Of a stretch of DNA of 64,000 bases, positions 46,601-57,526 are shown one piece after another. Position 1 is the first letter of the stretch. Every line of letters begins with the position of its first letter. Position numbers and translations under genes: made by a program. The stretch comes from Parasponia andersonii. Its lineage: Eukaryota; Streptophyta; Magnoliopsida; Rosales; Cannabaceae. The stretch lies in contig JXTB01000337.1 of the NCBI GenBank assembly GCA_002914805.1, forward strand, positions 65,406-129,405. Direction: 5' to 3'. The notes under the pieces are model-generated. The model ran no database searches and was not told where the DNA came from. It worked only from the letters and a program-made list of their open reading frames with translations.

Positions 46601-47229
46601 AAAAAATTTGGCCATTTGGCTAGAAAGTATTTTTTAAATAAAATTTTTAGAACATCATTAATTTAACCTCTTTTAAAGCATTGATGAAAAATGGGATCAC
46701 AAACTATAAATCATTTACATACCTAACACTTTGATTTAATGAAAAATTAAGAATTCCAAAATTATCTCCATCTTGAACTAGATCAACAAATTTTTGATCA
46801 TGTCGAAAAAGACAAGCGAAGGAGGCGTTGCCGAATATGTTTGTCAAAATATTTCTACCATTATTGAATGGAGGCATGGCCAAGATTAGGATTAGAAATA
46901 GCGGTAGTGCTAGTGCTATACTGTAGCACTTTGAGCATTATTATAGAAAAAATATTATAAAGTTTATTATTAAATATGATATCTAAATAATTTAAGATTT
47001 GTAATATATCGGTCTAGTTTTGTTAATATCTGATCACTTTTTTCATCATTAGCCCATTAATAGACTTTACAGAGTTTAAACTTTTTTTTCTACTTTTATT
47101 TACATTAAAGACATATTTGCGTTATTGATCACCAATCTTACCCACTTTGCACTTAAAAAAGCTTCATTTACTCCTGGCTTAGTTTGGTAATTTAGAGGTC
47201 TAAAATTTTCGAGTAAGGAAGGGATCCAG
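46601..47229. other. Intergenic DNA, no gene seen
   Basis: Nothing supportable on either strand. Confidence 0.4.
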
Positions 47230-47390
47230 TTTTTTTTTTTTTTTTAAATGTGGGGCTTAACTAATGACCACAAGTTACTACAAATTTAAAGGAAAATAAC
47301 ACACATATACACTCTACCAAGGTTTGAACCCTAAACCCCTCCAAACTTACATACATATCCCTCAAATCTTGGACCAACCTTGCTAGCCCC
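47230..47390 (-). repeat. SINE copy, same family
   Basis: Nearly the full body of the SINE at 28262-28425. A T-run at the left is the tail. GGGCTTAACTAATGACCAC and CTACAAATTTAAAGGAAAAT follow, then AAGGTTTGAACCC (B box GGTTCAAACC on the minus strand), and GGACCAACCTTGCTAGCCCC holds the A-box region. No exact target duplication was found. Confidence 0.75.
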
Positions 47391-48359
47391 TAAAATTCTG
47401 AGATAAAATTGTCAATCCAATCCACGGTCACCATCCAGTGTATATAATAAGATAAAAATGGCTACTGTTGGTGCACTCGTTTATTTTGTGTAATTGCTTG
47501 GCATTAATGTGTTCTTGATTATTCATCCATCCGGAATTAATCATGTTTTTTTTTTTTTTTTGGAAAAGTTTGTTTCAAATTAAATTGCATCTAAATAGCT
47601 TTTGTCCAAAAAAAAAAAAACAAAAAAAATACTAATTAAAAAGAAAATAGAAATCTCTACTCTCTAACCAATTTAATTAGTGATCCATTATATGAATCAC
47701 CTAAACAACAAGTATTATAACCTTTTCCAGTTAGCAGGGACGGTAAATTTTGTGATGTATTAAATTTATTTTGATTTTGAATTATAAACAGCATAATATT
47801 TTCAGAAGTAGTTCTGATTAAATCAATAAACGCAGACACCTATATATATGGATAGTACTATATGTTCAATTTTTGTATCAAATTTTTTGTATTATAAATT
47901 GTTATAATCTAACTGATGTGTTAATACTTATTATAAATAAAATAAATTTTATTATTAATTAACGTAGAATTAAAATTTTGATATAAAAATTAATACCTCA
48001 AACATTATATACGCATGTAACATAGTATTATCCATAAAAGTACTTCTTTAATTACAACGTCATATTAGTCCCTACAATCATTTATCAATTTAGATTTAGA
48101 TTTTGTTGATAAGTAATTATAGAGCAGTAGACTACTTTTACTTTGCCATGAAAGCTTTGAGTTGAAACTTGAAATTAATATAACTGGTCGGTAAAAAAAG
48201 TGAAGGTTGAAAGATAGCAAGGAAGAAGAACCTGTTTAGAGCTCGTGAATTCAAGAAAAGTTAGGTGATTCAAGCAGACTTTTCGTGCAGTCAAATAAGG
48301 TGAAACTACTCCTCCGATATTAGGTAAGAGAACCTTATAGAAGGGTTTGGAGAAACCTA

Positions 48360-48409
<50 letters not shown>

Positions 48410-50400
48410 GGTCATCCATGACATGTTAGGAATCCTACTACGTAATATTTTTCTCAACCTAACCCTAAAAACTCATCAACAAAAGCGTGCCACTACTACG
48501 AGCTAGAAAATGGTGTACGAACCTCTCGTACCAATACGAGTTATATGCAAATTAATATATATAAGGAGATCATATCCATTATAGCAATTATGTAAATGTA
48601 ATAAAAAAAACATTCTTTTATCATTTTACCGAATAAAAGATATATTATTAATTAAAGAAAAAAAAGATATTTATTATATTTATATATATATTATATAGAT
48701 TACGAATATAATTCTCGACTAATCTCATTTATATTTTAATCAATACAAATCATATTTTAATTCATCTGTATTGACCAAAATATAATCTGTGTAAGTCAAA
48801 ACATAAATAAAATTGATTCCGTCAATAAAATAAAATTACGCCCGTTCGCTTATATATAAATACATCTAAAATGTTACACGAGACCACTCAAGAAACCTTT
48901 AGTTAAACAGAAAATTAACATTGACCTACTGTAAAATATAACATCTTAAATCAACTCTTGAAATGTGTGTATTTATTATGAGAATATTTGAATAAACTCA
49001 GCAGCCAGATTTGCCCATTCAATAGTCCAGAGGGGCAAATCTTTACTTTTCTGCAACTGGGCATTATTATGTACATTGCCAAATACCTTTAAGTTTCTAC
49101 CAAGTCCCAGCGATCTGCATTAACTATATATTTAATTAATATTTCCAGCGAAAAAAAAAATCGTAAAAGTTTTATTCATATATAACTAGGTGGTAGAATC
49201 AGTAAAGTTTTATTTTACGCGGAAGCTGTATTAAATTATTATCTGGAAGCCACAAGTACGTACTCAACAATTGTCAGAAAAAAAAACGTACTCAACAAAA
49301 ATAAATTATATTAATTAACTTACTTTTCTTGCTTATGAAATTAATTTTCTGCTCCCCCTGAAAAAAAAATCTAACTCTCAACGATATTCAAGGTAAAAAA
49401 AGAAGATCAAATGTATAATGTGACAGGCGTAGAAGTGAAGCTAGCTACAAATATGGCTACACTAATATTCATACCCGAATGAAGGGTAGTACTTTACATT
49501 TTTTTTTAAATGTAGTACTGTACAAAACGTTGTTACATCACTGGCAGTAAGATAAATGTACTCCTTCTATTTAGTTAATTTTTGGATTTTCCAAGTAAAT
49601 ATTTTGAAACACCCTGATTTGGTAGAGAGTTTGAACTTGAACTTTTGAACCTCCGTGGTAGAAATAAAATGTAGTTAAGTTAAGCTTGTAATCTATAGAG
49701 TCACATTTTTTATAATATTATTTTATTTTTGATAATTTTACAGTTAAAAACCTAAGTGGTACATATTCATTCACATTAGCCTAAGATTAATTTCAATTTG
49801 GAAGCAAAATCTAAATGGTTAAAATAAATGATTGCCCAATGAGGATTATATGTCGCATTTGCTCGTATCCAACAACTACAGCTAAATAAGTTTATTTTGA
49901 AAAAACTACGTACATTAACTTAATAACATTTGTTTTAATTTAATGACCCTCAAATACATGCACAATCAGGTGCATGTTATAAGGGCACAAAAAGTAAAAG
50001 CTTTATATTCCAGATTCGTTCAAAAGTTTGGATTGGGAACAAAAAAAATTATAAATTTTGGTGTTATTCAGTATTTATCTTCCTAGATCTTATAATGCAT
50101 GTTTATATTTTGACTGAACTTTTTGGTAAAAGAAAATCACATACGTGTATACTTTATAGTTTGATACTACTCACATTTTTCTCATTTCAAAGCGTCCTAA
50201 AATGGAATCATTTTCTACCGAATGAGAGAGACAAATCGCCCATAACAAATGGGTATTTTCTAAAAATTGTTTATCTGTTTTTCTCTTTCAGATAAAATTA
50301 ACAACCGTTTTGAAAATATTAATATATTATATAATGCTTGCCTGCCTGTAATACATAACTGAAGGATGAAAAAAAAAAAAAAGAAGGAAAAAAAAAAAGA
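47391..50400. other. Intergenic DNA with microsatellite
   Basis: No gene seen. A compound microsatellite, (CT)n followed by (AT)n, lies at about 48359-48406. T and A runs lie near 47545-47560 and 47608-47630. Everything else is plain AT-rich DNA. Confidence 0.45.
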
Positions 50401-50431
50401 AAAAGTGTCTTTTTTGGCGCGAGAGCACATA

Positions 50432-50437
50432 CACGTG
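50432..50437. promoter_or_regulatory. G-box upstream of the ERF gene
   Basis: CACGTG within the palindrome ACACGTGT, about 400 bp before the ATG and 220 bp before the TATA box. It is a core site for bZIP and bHLH factors. A role here is only inferred from position. Confidence 0.4.
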
Positions 50438-50652
50438 TGTCATATTCGGAGAGCGTACGGAACAGTAGCTGACTAGACCTACAGATTCCTAATCTCAAAC
50501 TCTCAACCCGAAAAGACTAAAATGTCAATATCTTACCATTCCGCTAACCTAGATCAAGGGCATAAAGGTAATTTAAGGATCACCAAAACCCCCACACTCT
50601 ACTTCGCGGTTAGAGCGGACTCTCCCCCCATTTGCTGAACGAGAAAGAAAAA

Positions 50653-50660
50653 TATATAAA
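50653..50660 (+). promoter_or_regulatory. TATA box of the ERF-VII gene
   Basis: TATATAAA lies 183 bp before the ATG at 50836, leaving room for a leader of about 150 bases. That leader is C- and A-rich, with CCCC runs. Confidence 0.6.
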
Positions 50661-50835
50661 ACCCTTGCGGAACAAACAACCACCCCCATTATATTCATCA
50701 ACAAAAACACTCCCCAAAAGAGGAAAAATCAAATTTCGAACCCCAAAAAATTTTATTTTTCTCAGAAAAGCCCCCCAAAACTCTCTTTTTTCAATTGAGC
50801 CGGTCTGTCTCGTGTTGTGAATCGAAACAGCAAGG

Positions 50836-53200
50836 ATGTGTGGAGGTGCTATTATCTCCGGCTTCATCTCGCCGACGACGACGCCGCGGTCCCGGCGGCT
50901 CACCGCCGACTACCTCTGGCCCGATCTGAAGAAATCGGGTTTGGACAACAAGCGGTCATCGAGGAAGCCGCTGAGATCGGAAATCGTCGAACTCGACGAT
51001 GATTTCGAGGCGGATTTTCAGGGTTTCAAGGATGAATCTGACGTCGACGAAGACGATGACTTGGTCGATGTTAAGCCTTTTGCTTTCTCTGCTCGCAACA
51101 ACCCCACCTTCTCTCGCGGTAAAAAGCCCCTTCTCTCAATATCTCGCTCGCTCCCCTACTTTTACATTTTTATACATTTTTGTTTTGTTTTTCCGGAAAT
51201 AATCAATTTATTTATCTATTTATTTTTTAAAGTCGTTACATGGTTTCATCCGATTACTCTTTTTTTTTTTTCAACCGATTACTTCTTTAGTCTGTTGGAT
51301 TATTATTATTGATACAAGATAGAAATTTAGCTATTAATTTTGCTAATGCCTCGATAGTTTGTTTGTTTGTTAATTTTTTTTTTCACTTGTAAAGGATAAT
51401 GGGTCTACGATTTTTCTGATAATTTTGATGCGAAAAAAACGTAGAATTATTTTTAGTTGGTCGTAAAATTTGATTTATTGATCATGTGTCTTCGACTGTT
51501 TTTACAAACAAAATGAAATATTTCACAATTTTTTTTTTGGTTTCTCAAATTTGATTTTTTTAAATGAATTCTTATAGGAATATTTTGAATTTAATTCGTG
51601 CTAATATTTAGTTTTTATTTATTAGTCTCATGTTTCGGTTGTTGGAATTAATATATTGAAATGAATTTAATTGTTGGAATTAATATATTAGAAAGGAATT
51701 TAATCTTTTTTTTTTTTCAGTTATGATTTATGCTCTATTTGGGTAAAAAAAAAAGGAAAACTTTTTTGGGTCTGGATAGTAAAAATCCATTAATTCAAGC
51801 TGACCGTTGTTTAGTGTATTTTGTTTTCGGTCCCTTTTAAATTATCGATTATAGATTCAAAATTCAATGTTCACTCTTAACGAATTCTGCGGCTTCTATA
51901 ATTTTTTTCCCCATACCGGGGGGTTGATCTTGTGTCTGGGATCTTTCTTCTGGGTTTATTTATTTATTGTATACCTTTTCTTCTGGAATTGTATTGTTTT
52001 TGCTGGAAAAATTTAATTATACGGCTCCTTGTAGATTTCATTTACATGTTAATAATACTTTTTTACCTGTGCTGTACACAGAGAGAAACTTTAAATCTTA
52101 TATCTTTGACTTCTTTTTCCTCGTTTTCTATTAGAGATCCTTGTGTTTCTGTTTGTCCTATTTCAAATCTGTATGGAGTGTTTGAGTTCTGACGAATCTA
52201 TAATTTTTTTTCCTCCTGATTGTTACGATTTATGGTATTTGTTTTGAGTCTATCTTTATTCTTTGTATGATGGATTTCGTTTTCTGTGATTGAAGGGTCT
52301 ACAACTGTGAAATATACGGAATCTAGTGGGCAAGCTGAGAAATCTGCAAAGAGAAAGAGGAAGAACCAGTACCGAGGAATTCGACAACGCCCATGGGGTA
52401 AGTGGGCTGCTGAGATCCGTGACCCAAGGAAAGGGGTCCGGGTTTGGCTTGGAACTTTCAACACTGCTGAAGAAGCTGCAAGAGCTTACGATGCTGAGGC
52501 ACGGAGAATCCGTGGCAATAAAGCTAAGGTGAATTTTCCGGATGAAACTACGCATGCTTCTCCAAAACGTTCAGTTAAGGAAAATCCTAAGAGATCGCTT
52601 CCCAAGGAAAACTCGAACACCGCCATCGAGTCCAATTTGAACAAAAATTTCAACCTTGTGAATAACTCAGATCAGGATTATTACAATGGTATGGGTTTTC
52701 TGGAAGAGAAACCACTAACCAATCAGTACGAGTATGCGGACTCTCTCCCTGCAAATGCAGATGTTGGGGTCAAATCCAGTGCTCCAGCTAATACTGCGAC
52801 CCCCTTGTATTTTAGTTCTGATCAGGGGAGCAATTCCTTCGAGTGTTCAGACTTTGGTTTGGGAGAACGTGGCGCAAAGACTCCAGAAATCACCTCTGTG
52901 TTTTCGGCTCCGTTGGAAAGTGATGAGACTCTGTTTGTTGAGGATACTAACCCGATGAAGAAGCTGAAAACTGACTCTGAAAGTGTAGTGCCAGCTGAAG
53001 AAAATAATTCCAAGACTCTGTCGGAGGAGCTGTCGGCTTTCGAGTCTCAGTTGAAGTTCTTTCAGATGCCATATCTCGAAGGAAGCTGGGATGCTTCGTT
53101 GGAATCCTTCCTCGCAGGTGACACAACCCAGGACGGTGGAAACTCGATGAATCTTTGGAGCTTTGACGACTTCTCCACTGTGTCTGGAGAAGTGTTCTGA
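50836..53200 (+). CDS. RAP2.12: Group VII ERF transcription factor, RAP2.12-like
   Basis: Two exons: 50836-51118 and 52296-53200, with a 1177-bp intron (GT at 51119, AG at 52294-52295, phase 1). They join to 395 residues. The N-terminus [10 protein letters not shown] is the group VII Cys-degron: after Met removal, Cys2 is oxidised by plant cysteine oxidases and the protein is degraded, so it is stable in low oxygen. A basic stretch KRKRKNQ precedes one AP2/ERF domain (residues 120-176, [20 protein letters not shown] to NKAKVNFP). The C-terminus ([20 protein letters not shown], later LWSFDDF) is the conserved activation region of RAP2.12/RAP2.2. It acts in the nucleus on hypoxia-response genes. 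The ATG at 52286 is inside the intron and is not the start. RAP2.2 is the main alternative name. Confidence 0.94.
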
Positions 53201-53600
53201 GCTGGTTCCTCCCAGCTTTGCTAGTTTTATGTAAATAAGGCTACATGTTAGTGAGTGTCATCCCCCTTTTCAGCTTGTTTACTGTTTTCCCATTCTCACC
53301 ATTTTAATCCATCGCATACTTTTTCTATATTTCTTCGTTTTTATAAAATTCAATATAGGTTCTTGTATTTGTTACTTGCAGGAATTGTTTGTCTGGAGAT
53401 GGAGTACACAAAACAGTTAAACATGCATAAGCCTTGAATGGAAGAGCCTATTGGAGGTAGCTATCGGTGTATGGAGAGTATATAGATATTAGGTTTTTAC
53501 TTATTACCTTCAAGACATTGAACTTGGGTTGCTGAACTTAATGTCTGTATCAATGACTCTTATGATCTGTGATGAATATACTAGAGACCTGATAATTGTC
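53201..53600 (+). other. Probable 3' UTR of the ERF gene
   Basis: Follows the TGA at 53198-53200. It contains no coding sequence. TAATAAT- or AATAAA-like signals are weak, so the end is not fixed. Confidence 0.4.
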
Positions 53601-56419
53601 AAATTTGCTGTTCGTCTTTATTGTGGTCCTTTTTGTCTCGTTGGAGGCCATTAATTTTCATTTTGTTTAGTTATAATAGTTGAATAATTTGATGAGAGGA
53701 ATGTTCTCAAAGCTCTGATCTGATGGTCATGAGCAATTCATTAAAAAAATTTATGAGGAATATTTTTTCTTCTGTTCCTCTACATAAGATTTTTTGTTCC
53801 ACTTCTATGGTCATAGTCACATTGGCTTTATACTCTCTTGCTTTATGTTCATAGATATTAATCACAATGGTCTTTTACAGAGAAAAATAGGCCTGCTTAA
53901 ATTACTGAGGGAAGACCAATCTAGGCTCGCTTTGTGCAGAATTCACTAGAGGTTTCTATCTCCTTGTATTGACTTTGGTTGTTACGGTACTACAGTAAAA
54001 ATTCATGTGATGATAGAACATGAAAAAGTTGTGTGGAATTTGTTCAGATATACAAAACGCGAAACTAAAAATACAGCTAAAACGCAGAGAAGAGGCCAGA
54101 TACGACACTTTTCACATATTGCATGTAGCATCATGAGTCTCGAATCATATGATTGTATCGTGTATTGTATGAGTCAGCCATGTGAAAGTTTTTGTCCTTT
54201 ACTGCAACTTGCAGTATATAAAAATTGTAAAATAAATGTGTCATTGAGCCCAAACATCCGACTTCCGCGAGGCAGGGATCGATGAGTGAGGGGGCTGGGA
54301 ATTGGGTTCTTTTAATCGTCCTCCAATCTCAAGGCACCTCTTCTTCAAAATGGAGGTGGACCATGTTCTTGGGTATATAGTCTTCGATAACTCTCGTCTT
54401 CACTCTTAACTATGTTTAAGCTTTTTTTTTTTGGCAGCATTAAGATAATTAAAAGTCAGTGGGTATAGAGTATTGATGTCATAAATATTGCTAATTGAGC
54501 AATTTTTGAAATTATAAAAGAAGCGTTATATAGTTTGTACCTAACAAATAGCAATATTGGATAGTTAGGAAAGTAGGAGAGAGAAAGTGGTGAGTGGTGG
54601 GAATGATGAGTTGGGTAAGTCCTTGTCTAACGTCGGCAGCAAAAAAAGCTTCGGAATGGGCACAAGATTCCAATCCGAAAGGGGGGTCCCTCATGTTTGC
54701 TCAAAATCCTAATACTCGGCAATTAAAGGGATGGGCGGCCTTTGTATTTGCATGTGAATGCGAGATCTGAACTTTTTACAATTATGTAGCTCTGTGTGAG
54801 GGATTAAATCATTGAACCGAAAGAAAAAAAAAATAATACTTCTTAATCGGGGTTGGGTCCCACTTTTGAAAATCGACAAAGACAAGTGGGTTGTTTCTTG
54901 TTTGTCTTCCCTCTTATTTATTTAAGAGATGGATTACATATATTAAGTAGCTTAGAGGTATTTAAACAAAAAAAACTGATAAACACCTAAACTTGTTAGA
55001 ATTCTTAATCTTGTTTGGTGAAGCTGGACTGAAGCGTGTAAATTAGGCTCATAGCCATTGTAGATGGCCTAGAATATAATAAGTAGGCGAGAAAACTAGG
55101 GTAGAAAAAAGAAAAAGCATTGAATACGCAGTCATTCTCTTAAGATATATATAGTTATTATTGGGTCTTTTTACTGATTCGTTGATTCAGCATCTCTAAC
55201 CTCCTTCCTCTATTGAACTTGTTTCCTACGTCTTTAACTTTCAAGCCATAGTCTCTACTCGTTTTCTGAATAAGACCAACGTGTTAGTGAATTTGTGTGA
55301 TGTTATCGGGCCACAATTTCCACAGCTTGGACCTTTTGTCCATTGGCCTAGTGTTTGTGTATTATATATTTATACACATGTTGACCATCATATCTTGATA
55401 AACTTTGGTCCTATGGCTTTCTTAATTCTTGGTTTCTGTATTGAAGGCATTCTTAGTGTGTATATAACTTTAAGTTTATAATGGTAAGGCTTAGTTTGGA
55501 CAAGTTAAAAATATTTTTTGAATAATCTGTAAGTTTTATTTGGTAAAAACTCATAAAATCAGATTATTCAATAATTTTTGACCAAATCACAACTAGGTCA
55601 ATTTTGGTTTTTAGATTACGCAAGAATTTGTATTATCTTTTAATGAATAAATCATAATGACTAAAATACTTTCACTTAAAAGCAAAAATACTAAATATTT
55701 AATTGAGTTTATTTTCATATCAATTTTTTTAAAAGTATTAATATATTTAAATCATAATTGATTAAAATACTTTTCATATTAGCTATTTTGAAGTAGCAAA
55801 ATTGATTTTTTATTGAAATTTTAAATTCAGATGAAAAAAAAGAAAATTAAAATAAAACAAAAGAAATTTAATTGAGTTTAATTTCATATCAATTTTTTTA
55901 AAAATATTAATACCTTTATTATGCACAAAATATGCATAATTGTAAAAAATATTAATGAGCTCTTTCCATAAATATGCATATTTGTATAATGATGTTTATT
56001 TTGGTCATTTTATATTTGTACAATAATTTAGTCGTACAGTTTTCAAACACTTTAATATAGTTTTTTCAACTCACAATATTTTAAAATTATAGTTTACCAA
56101 ACACTCAACTTCTTTACGGATTTTTCTTTCAATACATCTAAAATGGTTTTCTTTAAAATCTATAACTCTACTATGTTGGCCTTAAATCAGTTTAAGCTTT
56201 TGGAGAAGAGTGCTTCCTTTATATACAAGTTCCTCTTTTGCAAGTTCTTTTGGGAGCTTCGGTATCACTCTAGAAAGGAATATAACAAGTTCGAACGCTT
56301 AAGTTCAAAGAAAGACATCAAATTCTTCCTTCCCTTACAAAGAAGTATCATTTAACAGACATAATTAATCACATAACAACAAAACTCATCAGCTGGAAAC
56401 TCAAAAATGATCATCTACC
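53601..56419. other. Intergenic DNA, no gene seen
   Basis: No supportable gene. A stretch at about 54250-54720 is richer in G and C than its surroundings but has no frame or recognisable RNA. About 55490-56110 is very AT-rich, with TTTGG-containing ends (TTAGTTTGGACAAG near 55492 and TTTACCAAACACTCAAC near 56094). This could be an old hAT-like MITE, but the match is too weak to call. Confidence 0.4.
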
Positions 56420-57526
56420 ATGGATGTTCAATCAGAAAAACCAAATTATATCTGTTACCAAAAATTTGGCCGTCTACATTCTTTCAAGAGATCCTGTCTT
56501 TTTCTTTTCCTTTCCATCTTCTTTATACTTGTACTTTTAGGCATAGCTACATTGATCATTGTCTTTATCTTGAAGCCCAAAAGCCCTGTTTTCTCCCTCC
56601 AAACAGCGAGACTTGATATGTATGAGTTGGATTCTTATTTGGGTTCAACCCTGTTTGTTTCATCTGTCATTACATTGATTCTGAATGCTCAAAATCCTAA
56701 TAAGATTGGAATTAGGTATAGCCCTGCTCGGCTTCATGTCTATAATGAAGGACTGGCTATAGGAAAAATTCGAGTTCCCGGTTTTCTACAGCCTGCTCAC
56801 AGCTATAATACAACCGTGCCAACAAGGGTTTTGTTTCAGTGCGTGAATGTTAGCCATATCCTTGCTGAGGCCTCATTGCAAGACATGTCGAAGAAAAACA
56901 TAATTCAGATGAAAATATTGGGTGATGTTAAGGCTCACTTGTTGGCATTTCATGTAACTCTGTTAAAGATTAAGGTTTGTTGTGCATGATACCGAACTAG
57001 TCTTACCCATTAGAGTCGCCATGCATGCATTTCAAGCCTTCCAAGTTGTACAACATCTAAGAATCAAACGTAATACCATGCATAGTTTCATGAAGTAGTT
57101 TGATCGATATACTTTTTCAAAGAAATAATACTCTTTATTCAATTACCTCAGTCCTGCAAAATGCTTTCAAAATGTGAAAGTACTTGACAAACAGAGAATG
57201 TTGAAACATCCTTAGTGGCATCATCTTTTCTTGGACCGCTTGTAATATTTCATTTTGGACCCCATTCTTGCAGGTTGCCCTAGAATGTGTCATAGACATC
57301 GATGTTAAACAGCTAACAATTCAAATTGAAGGTTCCGCCATAAAGGGTGTGAAAAATAGCATGGTAGGCATTCTCTCCGAGCATCCTTTTTTGTTTTTCA
57401 CTTAGTTGTTATGTTCCATTCCTTAATTGTATTAAGATACTTAGTCAACAAGATTCTTTGCAGGCATCCTTTCCTACCAATCCTCAGACCATTTTCAGAA
57501 AGTGTGCATTAGCTTTCTACATATAA
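56420..57526 (+). CDS. LEA_2 / NDR1-HIN1-like (NHL) membrane protein
   Basis: Three exons: 56420-56974, 57274-57363 and 57464-57526. All junctions are GT-AG and in phase 0. Total 708 bp, 235 residues. There is a short basic N-terminus, then one transmembrane helix at about residues 26-52 (CLFLFLSIFFILVLLGIATL). The LEA_2-type outer domain follows, with SSVITLILNAQNPNKIGIRY, RLHVYNEGLAIGKIRVPGF and later VALECVIDIDVKQLTIQIEG. The protein ends KCALAFYI. This layout is that of type II membrane NHL proteins of plants, some of which act in defence or abiotic stress. The particular role here cannot be told. The splitting of the end into two small exons (30 and 21 codons) is unusual compared with intronless relatives I know, but it restores the conserved C-terminus. 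Confidence 0.82.

Noticed and set aside
50836-51312. 158-residue unspliced form of ERF exon 1
   Set aside because: Residues after the GT donor at 51119 are intron-derived and phenylalanine-rich.
52286-53200. ERF gene starting at the ATG at 52286
   Set aside because: This ATG lies 10 bases before the splice acceptor. Joining to the exon at 50836 gives the conserved MCGGAII start in frame.
55490-56110. Possible hAT MITE with TTTGG ends
   Set aside because: End similarity is short and no 8-bp target duplication was found.
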